Source of the DNA: Chloroflexota bacterium
Lineage (GTDB): Bacteria; Chloroflexota; Anaerolineae; JAADDB01
Assembly (NCBI GenBank): GCA_013154135.1
Contig: JAADDB010000026.1
Span: 1-20,162, forward strand
DNA: 20,162 bases
Reading direction: 5' to 3'
The position numbers and the translations under genes were made by a program. Below, piece by piece: positions 1 through 7,863 of the stretch (within the stretch, counting starts at the first letter, position 1; the number at the start of each line of letters is the position of its first letter). A model generated the notes under the pieces. The model saw nothing but the letters and a program-made list of their open reading frames with translations, had not been told where the DNA came from and ran no database searches.

Positions 1-1
1 A

Positions 2-3000
2 GGCGATGACCGCTTCTACACCGCCGCCACCGACGCCAACGGCGTCTACTCCTTCTGCGGCCTCACTCCGGGCACCTACCAGGTCCAAATCCCATCGCCC
101 CCATCCGCCAAACCCCTCGCGGTCTCGCCCAACCAGGGCGGCGATGACGTCAAGGACTCCGACGGCTCCCAGCCCGGCGGCGCAGGTTCTCCCGTCGAGG
201 GACCCGAGTTCACCATCCCCGACCCCATCTCCCTACCCACTGGCGAAAACGGCAACCAAGATGCTCCGGGCTCCCTCCACAACTTCCCCGACGCCCAGGA
301 TGACCTCACCTTCGACTTCGGGTTCCAATCGGAGCCCGCGGACCACGGGGACGCGCCCAATTCTTACGGGGACGCGAGCCACATCATCGTCTCCACCCTG
401 TACATGGGCCCCAACGGTCCGGACAGTGAGGACGACAGTCAGTATTCGACCAACGCGGACGGGGATGACAACAACGGCACGGATGATGAGGACGGGCCGG
501 TCGCGCTGGATCCCATTCTCACATGCGCCAGTTCCTATGCAGTGACGGTGACGGTGACGAACCAGAGCGGATCGCCCGCGGTGCTGGCCGGGTGGATCGA
601 CTTCGACCAGAACGGCACCTTTGACGACGGGGAGTTCACGTCCGTGAGCGTGCCGGACGGTTCCAACAACACCCAGGTCACCCTCACCTGGTCCTCCCTG
701 CCCAGCGGGATGACGGAGGGGACCACGTACCTGCGGCTGCGTATCAGCGACCAAAGCCTCGCGGCCGGGGATGACACGGGCGCCAAGGGGAAGGGGGAGA
801 TCGAGGACCACACGGTGACCATCTCGCCGTGTGCGACCCCGACGCCCACACCGACCCCCACACCCACACCGACGGAGACGCCGACGGAAACGCCGACGCC
901 TACGCCGACACCGACGCCCACAGAAACCCCGACGGAGACACCAACGCCGACACCCACGGAAACACCGACCGAAACGCCGACGCCGGCGCCTACTGCAACG
1001 GGCACAGCCACGGCAACGGCTACTCCCACGGAGACGCCGACGCCCACACCCACGCCCACGGAAACACCCACACCGACACCGGCACCCACCGCGACGGGCA
1101 CGGCTACACCCACACCGACGCCCACACCGACACCGACCGACACGCCCACGCCGACGCCCGTGCCGACCAACACACCCACGCCGGTGCCGCCTACACCGAC
1201 ACCGACCGACACACCCACACCCACACCGACGGATACACCGACGCCGGTGCCCACACCCACCGACACACCCACACCCACACCGACGCCGACGAACACACCC
1301 ACGCCAACACCAACGGATACGCCGACGCCGGTGCCTACACCCACCGACACACCTACACCCACACCGACGCCGACGAACACACCTACGCCGACACCAACGG
1401 ATACGCCGACGCCGGTGCCCACACCGACCAACACACCTACACCCACACCGACGCCGACGCCGACCAACACGCCCACACCCACGCCCACCTTCACCCCTTG
1501 CTGGACCAGCTTGGGCGGGGTGACCTTCGAAGACGTGAACAAGGACGGGATCTACCAATACGGCCAAGAACCCACCATTCCGAATGTAGAGGTGCGGGCA
1601 GAAGGCGTAGTGACCAAGAAGACTCGCAGCAACGCCAATGGGTGGTGGCAGATCGGTGGACTGCCGCCGGGATCCTACGCGGTGAGCGTGGAAATACCCG
1701 ACGGGTATGCCATCACAACCGACGTCACCTACTACGTGGACATCCCCGATCGCTGCTTCCAGTGGCACTACCTGAACTTCGGGTTCACACCCTTGCCCAC
1801 GCCCACCCCGACACCGACGTACACGCCGACGCCGACACCCACGAACACACCGACACCCACGCCGGCTCCTACGGACACGCCCACACCGACGCCTACGCCG
1901 ACGGAGACACCGGTGCCGCCCACGCCGACGCCCACACCGGAGCCGCCGACCGCGACACCGGTGCCGACCAACACACCCACGCCCACGCCGGTACCGGCTA
2001 CGGGCACACCGGCACCGGCCACACCCACTCCCACGCCGGTACCTCCCACACCCACACCGACCCCTGTACCGGCCACACCGACACCCACGCCGGTGCCGGC
2101 GACACCGACGCCCACACCCACGGCTGTGCCGCCTACGCCAACACCCACCGCGGCACCGCCTACGCCCACACCGGTACCGACGGCAACACCAACCGTGGAG
2201 CCCACACCCGCGGCACCACCGCCGCCACCACCACCCGCACCTCACCTCGATCCGCCGTATGTGAAGAAGGTAGGCATGGTGGACCAGTGGCCCATCGTGG
2301 AATGGCGCCAAGTGTGGATCAACGCCCACAACTACGTCCGCCTGCGGGTGCACATCGTTGACCCGCTGCAAGAGGGCACAGAGTTCATCGAAGGCAGTCT
2401 CCACTGCGAGGCCATGGGCTCGTCGGTCACCTACGTCTGTGCCTACAACAAGGACGCTCGGCAGGTGGAATGGGTCGGCTTCATCGGCCCGGATGCCGGT
2501 GCCACCACAGAAGAAGCCGCCCAAAATGAAGTGATCATCACCTTCCGGGTCAAAGTCACCGACCCCAACCTGACCGCCCTGGACAATCGCACATCCGGGC
2601 AGTGGGATGCCAACGGGGACGGTGCGGTGGACTTCCGGGACCAGAACGTGGCCATGGGCCTGCCCATCACGGCCCTGGCGAACGTGCACAAGCGGCCACC
2701 TGCCCAGCCTCCCACGCGGGTGACCAAGCCCATCCTGCCCAAGACAGGCTTCTCCCCTGTCGAAACCCGACCGCGCCAGACCCAACCCACCCAGAAGCAA
2801 CCCACGTCCGACCTGTGGTTGGACATCCCGAAGCTGGGAGTGCACGCCCCCATCTTCCGGGTCCGGAAACAGGGAGAGACGTGGGATGTGAGTTGGCTGT
2901 GGACACAAATCGGGTGGCTGGAAGGCACCGCCTTCCCCACGCACAAGGGGAACACGGTCCTGGCCGGTCACGTGACCCTGGCCTCCGGCCTGCCCGGTCC

Positions 3001-3283
3001 CTTCGACAAACTCAGCACCCTGCGCCCCGGCGACGTCATCCACATCCAGGCTTGGGGCCGGGAGTACACCTACCAGGTGCGTCGGTCGTTCCGGGTCGCG
3101 CCGGACGACGGCCATGTGCTGGAGAACAAGGACGGGACCTGGGTGACGCTGATCACCTGTGAGGAGTACGACAAGGAGGCCAAGACCTACCGCTGGCGCC
3201 GGGTGGTCCAGGCAGAGCGGGTGGGGCCGTCCCGCACGGACGTGCCGCGGATGCCCCTCCCACGCCTGGAGGACATCCGGTAA
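2..3283 (+). CDS. Large surface protein with SdrD/GEVED domains, Pro-Thr linkers and C-terminal sortase domain (5' truncated)
   Basis: The reading frame is open from base 2, so the N-terminus lies outside the window; 1093 residues are visible up to TAA at 3281-3283. Numbering from base 2: residues 1-100 end an SdrD/CnaB-like beta-sandwich (NGVYSFCGLTPGTYQV); about 105-275 resemble a GEVED domain (HGDAPNSYGDASH, NADGDDNNGTDDEDG, GWIDFDQNGTF); 279-498 are a Pro-Thr tract; 500-594 a second SdrD-like domain; 596-748 a second Pro-Thr tract; 750-865 a beta-rich DUF11-like region; then a dockerin-like loop (DANGDGAVDFRD, from 869). LPKTG is at 912-916, followed by a sortase domain (about 940-1075) with His990 (LAGHV), Cys1053 (TLITC) and Arg1064-1067. 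Sortases are transpeptidases that link proteins to cell-wall or pilin acceptors. No membrane segment is seen in this part. Domain calls are by eye; the sortase call is strong. Confidence 0.88.
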   Translation, partial: GDDRFYTAATDANGVYSFCGLTPGTYQVQIPSPPSAKPLAVSPNQGGDDVKDSDGSQPGGAGSPVEGPEFTIPDPISLPTGENGNQDAPGSLHNFPDAQDDLTFDFGFQSEPADHGDAPNSYGDASHIIVSTLYMGPNGPDSEDDSQYSTNADGDDNNGTDDEDGPVALDPILTCASSYAVTVTVTNQSGSPAVLAGWIDFDQNGTFDDGEFTSVSVPDGSNNTQVTLTWSSLPSGMTEGTTYLRLRISDQSLAAGDDTGAKGKGEIEDHTVTISPCATPTPTPTPTPTPTETPTETPTPTPTPTPTETPTETPTPTPTETPTETPTPAPTATGTATATATPTETPTPTPTPTETPTPTPAPTATGTATPTPTPTPTPTDTPTPTPVPTNTPTPVPPTPTPTDTPTPTPTDTPTPVPTPTDTPTPTPTPTNTPTPTPTDTPTPVPTPTDTPTPTPTPTNTPTPTPTDTPTPVPTPTNTPTPTPTPTPTNTPTPTPTFTPCWTSLGGVTFEDVNKDGIYQYGQEPTIPNVEVRAEGVVTKKTRSNANGWWQIGGLPPGSYAVSVEIPDGYAITTDVTYYVDIPDRCFQWHYLNFGFTPLPTPTPTPTYTPTPTPTNTPTPTPAPTDTPTPTPTPTETPVPPTPTPTPEPPTATPVPTNTPTPTPVPATGTPAPATPTPTPVPPTPTPTPVPATPTPTPVPATPTPTPTAVPPTPTPTAAPPTPTPVPTATPTVEPTPAAPPPPPPPAPHLDPPYVKKVGMVDQWPIVEWRQVWINAHNYVRLRVHIVDPLQEGTEFIEGSLHCEAMGSSVTYVCAYNKDARQVEWVGFIGPDAGATTEEAAQNEVIITFRVKVTDPNLTALDNRTSGQWDANGDGAVDFRDQNVAMGLPITALANVHKRPPAQPPTRVTKPILPKTGFSPVETRPRQTQPTQKQPTSDLWLDIPKLGVHAPIFRVRKQGETWDVSWLWTQIGWLEGTAFPTHKGNTVLAGHVTLASGLPGPFDKLSTLRPGDVIHIQAWGREYTYQVRRSFRVAPDDGHVLENKDGTWVTLITCEEYDKEAKTYRWRRVVQAERVGPSRTDVPRMPLPRLEDIR
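835..1497 (+). repeat. Pro-Thr coding tract 1
   Basis: About 660 bp encoding almost uninterrupted PTPT, ETPT, DTPT and NTPT units between the GEVED-like and second SdrD-like domains. It probably forms an extended, possibly glycosylated stalk. The low complexity creates long spurious open frames on both strands. Confidence 0.9.
1231..1470 (+). repeat. 84-bp tandem repeat inside Pro-Thr tract 1
   Basis: Units begin at 1231, 1315 and 1399 with GGATACRCCGACGCCGGTGC. The spacing is exactly 84 bp (28 codons); the third unit is partial and diverges after about 1465. Differences between units are mostly third-position changes, consistent with recent unit duplication within the stalk. Confidence 0.85.
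1787..2245 (+). repeat. Pro-Thr coding tract 2
   Basis: Second low-complexity tract, richer in Val and Ala (PTPVPATPTPTPV-type units), ending in a run of seven prolines. It links the second SdrD-like domain to the DUF11-like region before the sortase. Confidence 0.88.
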
Positions 3284-3297
3284 GAAGGGCATTCAAT

Positions 3298-3325
3298 CCC
3301 GGGCTCGGAATGAACCGGGCCCGGG
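3298..3325. other. Inverted repeat after the sortase gene
   Basis: CCCGGGC (3298-3304) pairs with GCCCGGG (3319-3325) across a 14-nt loop, 14 bases after the stop codon. It may be the first of two tandem hairpins ending the surface-protein transcript; no T-run follows. Confidence 0.5.
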
Positions 3326-3333
3326 GTCGCATC

Positions 3334-3387
3334 CCCCACACAAAAATCCGTGGTTCCCGTACAGGGGCCACGGATTTTTGTGTGGGG
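3334..3387. terminator. Probable bidirectional terminator, perfect 20-bp stem
   Basis: Bases 3334-3353 are the exact reverse complement of 3368-3387, with a 14-nt loop that could pair further (CC/GG). Each arm carries an A5 or T5 run, so either strand yields a strong hairpin containing a U-rich stretch. It lies between two convergent genes, 50 bp after the sortase stop, where a shared terminator is expected. Confidence 0.7.
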
Positions 3388-3425
3388 TGTGATTGACGGA
3401 CAGAATACACACGGATGACGATTAA

Positions 3426-3455
3426 GGTAGGGGCGCACGGCCGTGCGCCTCTACC
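3426..3455. repeat. 30-bp near-perfect palindrome
   Basis: The sequence is self-complementary around 3440/3441, with GGCGCACGG meeting CCGTGCGCC. All 15 pairs form; one is a G-T wobble (3431/3450). It lies in the convergent gap and is neither followed by a T-run nor close enough to a gene to be an operator. It could be a copy of a dispersed palindromic repeat. Confidence 0.75.
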
Positions 3456-3481
3456 GTTCGTGAACCGCCACATGTGGTCAT

Positions 3482-3614
3482 GCCCCACACGGCTTATGAT
3501 GATCTTCCGCCCTTACTTGTTACTCGTTACTCGTTAGACCTCCCCCCTCCCGGCCGACTTCGCCCTTCAGCCACCCCCCTTAATCGTTACTCATTAATCG
3601 TCAATCGTTACTTA
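3482..3614 (-). repeat. Intergenic dispersed repeat, copy A (inverted relative to 20011-20162)
   Basis: Read on the minus strand, this region aligns with the plus strand at 20011-20162. Shared blocks include ACGATTAAGG, TGGCTG-AGGGCGA, GGCCGGGA, GAGGTCTAACG and TAACGAGTAACGAGTAA. It contains two arrays of 7-bp units: TTACTYG at 3513-3536 and TTAATCG/TTACTCA-type units at 3580-3614. The second array overlaps the stop codon of the hexosaminidase gene. Confidence 0.8.
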
Positions 3615-5470
3615 TAATCCTCCGCCATCTTCTCCATGCGGGCCAGGCTGTCCTTGAACCCACCGGGCCGATTGCGCGCGTGCCACAGATCCCGGTACTC
3701 CGCCATCAGCCGCTCCGCGTCCCGGGCCAATTCTTCCCGTAATGCCACATCCTCCTCGCCCCGGGCCTTGCCCAGGGCCCAGATGCCCCGCTTCGCGCCG
3801 TGCCGGAGCATGTCCGCGGCCCAGGCGAACTCCCGCTTGATCAAGTCCGCGTCCGGGCGGTCCATATCCTCCTCGTCCAGGGCCGCCATGACCTCATCGA
3901 TGTACGCCAGTGCCCGACGCAATCCCTCCTCGGTCAGGCCCTGATATTCGGCAATGCGCTCCGGCGGCCACTGGAGAATGCGGAAGAGGATGGAGCCGTT
4001 GAAATTCCGCACGCCCGGCACCTGATACGCGTTCCCCAGGTCAAAGGCAATCCGCCCCATCACCCCGGCCCGATCCCGGAACACGAACCGGTTCAACACC
4101 GCGACCATATCCGCATCCCGGCTCGCCTCATAAGTCCACGAGACCCCCGCGCCGTAGACAAAGCCCAGGAAACTCGCGGGCAACGGCTGCCAGTGCCCGT
4201 TATCCCCCCAATCCGTGTTCAAATAACCCACGGCACCGTGCTTGAGCCCGTTCTCCGCCGCGTTGCGCAAATTACCCATCGCGTTCTCCGTGCGCCCCGC
4301 GATCGCGTTCCACGTGGACGTGCCCGGGCACACGTAGAAAGGCACCCCCGACGCGGCGAAAATTCGGCCGTGCGCGTCAAAGGGATGATCCGCCTCGTAC
4401 CCCCATTCCAGCGCGATCACATCCCGGGGCAACTCCGGCACCAGGTCCGGATGCTGGACAATGATATCGCCCCAGAACATCATCGTATGCTCCCGGGCCT
4501 TCACCTCCCGGTAGATCTTGAGCAGGAAATCCAGGTACACCCGACCTTCCCCGTACTTCTCCACCGCCTCCTTACTGCGTCCCCGGCCCAAATCCACCGT
4601 CTCATCGCACCCCACATTCACCTGCCGACTGGAAAAGTGGGGGAGCAACTCATCCAGCAAATCGCGCACCAGATCCAGACTGCGGGGGTCCAGGGGGTTG
4701 AGGCTGAAGGGCTCGTCGAAGTAGCCCCAGCGGGTATCGCACCCCTCGGGGCATTCGGCCAGATCCCGATACTCATCGTGAACGAGCCAGCGCCGCATGT
4801 GGCCGAAAGTGTTCTGGTTGGGCACGAGTTCGATGAACCGCTCACGGCAGTACGCGTCCAGGGCCAGGATCTCCTCCCCGGTCAGGGGGGACGCTTCGGC
4901 CCAGACCGTCGGGTGGTTGCGGTAGGCAAAGGTGTGCTCCGTGTACAGTTGGAACTGGTTGACCTTGAAGGACGCGAGGAGATCGACCAGCGCGTAGAGG
5001 GTCTCCATCGTGGGCACCTTATCCCGACTGATGTCCAGCATGACCCCCCGGTTGGGGAAATCCGGCCAATCGCGGATGCGCACGGTAGGCAAGGTTCGCC
5101 CCCGCTGTTGGAGAATTTGAGTCAAGGTCATCACCGCGTAGAACACGCCAGCGGGCGCGTCCGCGACCACGTGGATGCCCTGTTCGGTGATGGTCAACTC
5201 ATAGCCTTGGGGATGGCGCACCGCGCCGGGGACCACGCTGAGCACCGCGCCCATCTGCTCCCGGGGCACGGCCGTGCTCGCCACCACCTCCCAGTGCACG
5301 CCCGCGTGGGTCGCGAGGGCGGCCTGGAGCCGGTGTGCAGTGAACCGCACATCCGCGGCCCGGGGGGCGTTGATGACAATGAGCATGTCCTGGGGCAGGG
5401 AAAAGATGTGGCCGGTCTCCTCCACAGATCGGGGAACCGGGAACAAGAGCCATCCTTGTGTGGATGTCAT
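3608..5470 (-). CDS. GH20-like beta-N-acetylhexosaminidase, cytoplasmic
   Basis: 620 residues. Start ATG at 5470 is chosen because AGGAGG lies 5 nt upstream; an in-frame start 25 codons earlier has no such site. Residues 1-135 match the non-catalytic N-terminal domain of GH20 enzymes (YELTITEQGIHVVADAPAGVFYA). The catalytic barrel begins at about 140 with RGVMLDISRDKVP. The Asp-Glu pair expected of GH20 substrate-assisted catalysis is Asp289-Glu290 (NVGCDET). Family members remove terminal beta-linked GlcNAc or GalNAc. No signal peptide is seen, so it probably acts on imported saccharides. It is the last gene of the minus-strand block, downstream of the peptide-binding lipoprotein, and would fill the role NagZ (GH3) plays in other muropeptide pathways. 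Family confidence is good; the substrate is inferred from context. Confidence 0.85.
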   Translation of the reverse strand: MTSTQGWLLFPVPRSVEETGHIFSLPQDMLIVINAPRAADVRFTAHRLQAALATHAGVHWEVVASTAVPREQMGAVLSVVPGAVRHPQGYELTITEQGIHVVADAPAGVFYAVMTLTQILQQRGRTLPTVRIRDWPDFPNRGVMLDISRDKVPTMETLYALVDLLASFKVNQFQLYTEHTFAYRNHPTVWAEASPLTGEEILALDAYCRERFIELVPNQNTFGHMRRWLVHDEYRDLAECPEGCDTRWGYFDEPFSLNPLDPRSLDLVRDLLDELLPHFSSRQVNVGCDETVDLGRGRSKEAVEKYGEGRVYLDFLLKIYREVKAREHTMMFWGDIIVQHPDLVPELPRDVIALEWGYEADHPFDAHGRIFAASGVPFYVCPGTSTWNAIAGRTENAMGNLRNAAENGLKHGAVGYLNTDWGDNGHWQPLPASFLGFVYGAGVSWTYEASRDADMVAVLNRFVFRDRAGVMGRIAFDLGNAYQVPGVRNFNGSILFRILQWPPERIAEYQGLTEEGLRRALAYIDEVMAALDEEDMDRPDADLIKREFAWAADMLRHGAKRGIWALGKARGEEDVALREELARDAERLMAEYRDLWHARNRPGGFKDSLARMEKMAEDYK

Positions 5471-5489
5471 GATAACCTCCTGGGTGTCC

Positions 5490-5513
5490 GTATCCGGTAT
5501 GAGGGTCGGATAC
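5490..5513. promoter_or_regulatory. Inverted repeat upstream of the hexosaminidase gene
   Basis: GTATCCG (5490-5496) and CGGATAC (5507-5513) form a perfect 7-bp inverted repeat with a 10-bp spacer, 20-43 bp upstream of the start codon. It could be an operator or a leader hairpin. It is not a match to the GGTCTAKACC sites elsewhere in the window. Confidence 0.4.
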
Positions 5514-5575
5514 ATGTTCGGCGGATTGACCGACAGAACAAGCATTTCGCGTGCGGTGGCCGGTCTTGACCCACG

Positions 5576-5601
5576 CGGCGCCGCGCCTTGGCGGGGCGCC
5601 G
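5576..5601. other. GC-rich hairpin, second of a pair after dppA
   Basis: CGGCGCC (5576-5582) pairs with GGCGCCG (5595-5601); inside it, CGCC-TT-GGCG pairs after one G-G mismatch. In the minus-strand transcript it follows the larger hairpin at 5618-5654. Confidence 0.5.
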
Positions 5602-5617
5602 ATGTTATTCTATGCGC

Positions 5618-5654
5618 GTCGGCCGGTGGGAGAGGATCTCCCCCACCGGCCGAC
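5618..5654 (-). terminator. Hairpin after dppA, possible terminator
   Basis: GTCGGCCGGTGGG (5618-5630) pairs perfectly with bases 5642-5654 (13 bp), starting 33 nt after the dppA stop. No clear U-run follows, so it could be a weak terminator or an mRNA-stabilising structure that sets lipoprotein expression against that of the downstream hexosaminidase. Confidence 0.55.
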
Positions 5655-5686
5655 AGTTCACGTTCGTTGAGTTTTCGTGGATCGCG

Positions 5687-7537
5687 TTACTTCTGGATGG
5701 GCTCGAGCATGCCCTGAAGCAGCGCGATGATCACGAAGTTGTCGCCGTACGCGGAGTTCTTCAGGAGGTAGTGGTCATCAGGCGGCCAGTTGGTGACGCG
5801 CTCCTTCTCGTTCACCGGGTTGTTGCCGTAGCGCTCCCACAGAGGAACGACGGGCAGCAGCTTGTTGAACACATAGGCCACCTTGGCCACGTTCTCCTTC
5901 TGCGCGTTCTCATCCAGACCCTTGGCGGAGTCCACGATGAGTTTCTCCAGGTCCACTTCCTGGCCGTCCACCATCTGCTTCATGGGGAAGTTCATGCCCT
6001 TACCCTCGGTGCTCCCGATGTAGTTGTAGCGGAAGAGCACACCCTCGTACGCGAAGTGCGGGTGCGGGTTGGTGCTGGAACCCCAGTGGCGGATGGCCAT
6101 CTGGAACTTGCCCTGGCGGATTTCCGTCGGGTGCTGCTGGAACTGGACGCCGCGCGGGGTGATCTTGATGCCGAACTTGGTCAGCTGCTCGGCCGCGTTC
6201 TGGCCGGCCGCGGACCAGTCCGCGTACTCCGCGGGGAAGGTCAACTCGAATTCCATCTTCTTCCCCTTGTCATCCACCCACACGCCATCGTCGCCCCGCT
6301 TGAAGCCGATGCTCTTGAGGAGCTCTTCGGCCTTGGCCGTGTTGTAGTCATAGGTGTTCAGCTTCGCGATCTGATCCTCGCTCAGCCACAGCGGCACCAG
6401 GGTGTCGCTGAAGCCCACCATGTACTTCACCGCCTTGCCCGACTCGCCCAGGGAGACGGTGCCGTTCTCCGCGCGGTTGATCGCGTACGCGATGGCCTGC
6501 CGCACCTCCACCCGGTTCAGCGGGTAGATGTCATGGTTGAAGTAGATGGCCGGACCGGAGTAGATGGGCGGCCGCGCGATGCGGATGCCCTGCTCGATGA
6601 ACTGCTTCTCCGTCGCGGGCGGGAAGCCGTGGGTCGCGTAGTCGATGTCGCCGGCCAGCACCAGCGGCGTCACCGTCGGGGTCTCGCCGTTGAAGATGAC
6701 CAGCTTGTCGAAGTTCACCTGATCCGCGATCCAGGACTTGTCGTTCTTCACCAGGGTCAACTGGGCCTCGGTGATGGAATCGGGGTCGATCATGTAGGGA
6801 CCGCTGGCCACCAGAGCCTCGGGCCGGAAGTCCGTGGCCTCCTTCTGCAGGGCCTTCCACTCATCCGAGTCGGAGCCCTTGCCCGCGGCCATCAGGTCTT
6901 CCACCTTCTTCGCGATCTCGCCGTAGGTGGACGCAGGGCGCACGCGCTCCTTCAGCACGTAGCGCTGGACCACGGTGGACGGCGTGTGCATGTGGAACTC
7001 GACCGTGTAGTCATCCACCGCCTTGACCGTGTCCACGTACTTGAAGACCGTCCACTTGAACAGACGGCCCACGTCAAAGGTGGTCACCACGTCCTTCGCG
7101 GTGAAGTCCGAGCCGTCGGACCACTTCGCGCCCTTGCGCAGGTGCACCACAAAGAGGTCCTTGTCCGGCACGAATTCCCAGGACGTGTACATCAAGGGGA
7201 ACCACTCGTCCTTGGCCCACAGGTACATCGCGCCCGGCATCTGCATCACATCCCAGTAAATGCCCAGGCTGATCGCGTTGGGCACGTAGGTGTTGTAATG
7301 CCCCTCGGGCGGCACCTTGTAGGGCCATGCGCCGTGGAACTCACTCACGGCCTTGGGCTTCTCAGGAGCCTTCGTCGGTTCAGGTGCCTTTGTGGGTTCC
7401 GAAGCCTTCGTCGGCTGTTCCACTGCCTTCGTGGGAGCGGGCTTCTCCTGGGTTGGCGCAGGAGTCGCCTGCGAGCATCCCACCACCAACACGCTCAAGA
7501 TGAGCAGAACCACGAAAAACCGATACATCTTGGACAT
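5687..7537 (-). CDS. dppA: Peptide-type ABC transporter substrate-binding lipoprotein (SBP family 5)
   Basis: 616 residues. Start ATG at 7537 has AAGGAGGAG just upstream. It has a lipoprotein signal with lipobox LVVGC (Cys21), then a Pro/Thr/Lys linker to about residue 63 containing repeated EPTKAPE-type units, then a family 5 solute-binding fold (KGAKWSDGSDFTAKDVV; ASGPYMI; NRVEVRQAIAYAINRAE). Family members capture oligopeptides, and some bind murein peptides or sugars, delivering them to DppBC-type permeases. Here it follows the permease and ATPase genes, unlike the usual dppA-first order, after a 143-bp gap in which no convincing promoter was seen. Hairpins at 5576-5654 follow it. Given NamZ and MurQ in the same block, muropeptides are a reasonable substrate guess, but the sequence does not show this directly. 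Confidence 0.9.
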   Translation of the reverse strand: MSKMYRFFVVLLILSVLVVGCSQATPAPTQEKPAPTKAVEQPTKASEPTKAPEPTKAPEKPKAVSEFHGAWPYKVPPEGHYNTYVPNAISLGIYWDVMQMPGAMYLWAKDEWFPLMYTSWEFVPDKDLFVVHLRKGAKWSDGSDFTAKDVVTTFDVGRLFKWTVFKYVDTVKAVDDYTVEFHMHTPSTVVQRYVLKERVRPASTYGEIAKKVEDLMAAGKGSDSDEWKALQKEATDFRPEALVASGPYMIDPDSITEAQLTLVKNDKSWIADQVNFDKLVIFNGETPTVTPLVLAGDIDYATHGFPPATEKQFIEQGIRIARPPIYSGPAIYFNHDIYPLNRVEVRQAIAYAINRAENGTVSLGESGKAVKYMVGFSDTLVPLWLSEDQIAKLNTYDYNTAKAEELLKSIGFKRGDDGVWVDDKGKKMEFELTFPAEYADWSAAGQNAAEQLTKFGIKITPRGVQFQQHPTEIRQGKFQMAIRHWGSSTNPHPHFAYEGVLFRYNYIGSTEGKGMNFPMKQMVDGQEVDLEKLIVDSAKGLDENAQKENVAKVAYVFNKLLPVVPLWERYGNNPVNEKERVTNWPPDDHYLLKNSAYGDNFVIIALLQGMLEPIQK

Positions 7538-7680
7538 GACATCTCCTCCTTTTGAAATGTCCTACATGATGAGTTGAACACTGGGGGACAACACGTCGGA
7601 AAACTCGACCGATCTCCTCTTGTTGAGGCTATCACCCCCTTTCCAGAATCGGGTACACATCTTCATGTCGGGATGTTTGG

Positions 7681-7863
7681 CTACCTTTGACTTATGCGGG
7701 CGAACAACGCCACCGCTCCGAGCATCAACACGCCCAGCGCGATGACGAGAACCAACACAATGAACTCCGCGCTGTCCCGTTCCACCCACCACATGGTCAA
7801 CAGCGCGGTCACAATCAGGAACAACGCGAATTTCGTCGCGATCTTGCCGATCTCCGGACTCAT
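7681..7863 (-). CDS. Small two-helix membrane protein, unknown function
   Basis: 60 residues. The start ATG overlaps the stop of the upstream ATPase gene (ATGA at 7860-7863), a translational-coupling arrangement that supports it as a real gene. Two hydrophobic segments (about residues 10-26 and 33-54) flank a short polar loop, WWVERDSAE; the C-terminus is basic (ARISQR). No family recognised. Its position between the transporter ATPase and the substrate-binding lipoprotein suggests an accessory role in that transporter, which is inference only. Confidence 0.72.
   Translation of the reverse strand: MSPEIGKIATKFALFLIVTALLTMWWVERDSAEFIVLVLVIALGVLMLGAVALFARISQR

Noticed and set aside
233..3292. 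Thousand-residue open frame on the minus strand opposite the surface protein
   Set aside because: It is Arg/Gly/Cys-rich low-complexity antisense of the Pro-Thr repeats; the plus frame has recognisable domains and a sortase catalytic site.
3513..3614. CRISPR array
   Set aside because: Units are only 7 bp, without spacers of constant length and without cas genes nearby.
3800..5569. 589-codon plus-strand frame opposite the hexosaminidase
   Set aside because: No recognisable domain and rich in His/Arg/Val as expected for an antisense frame; the minus strand encodes a clear GH20-like enzyme.
5588..7555. 655-codon plus-strand frame opposite dppA
   Set aside because: Antisense shadow caused by GC-rich codon bias; the minus strand has a lipobox, a strong ribosome site and a family 5 binding fold.
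7538..7680. Promoter directly before dppA
   Set aside because: Only poor -35/-10 combinations (such as TTGTCC with CATGTA) were found; not reported as a feature.
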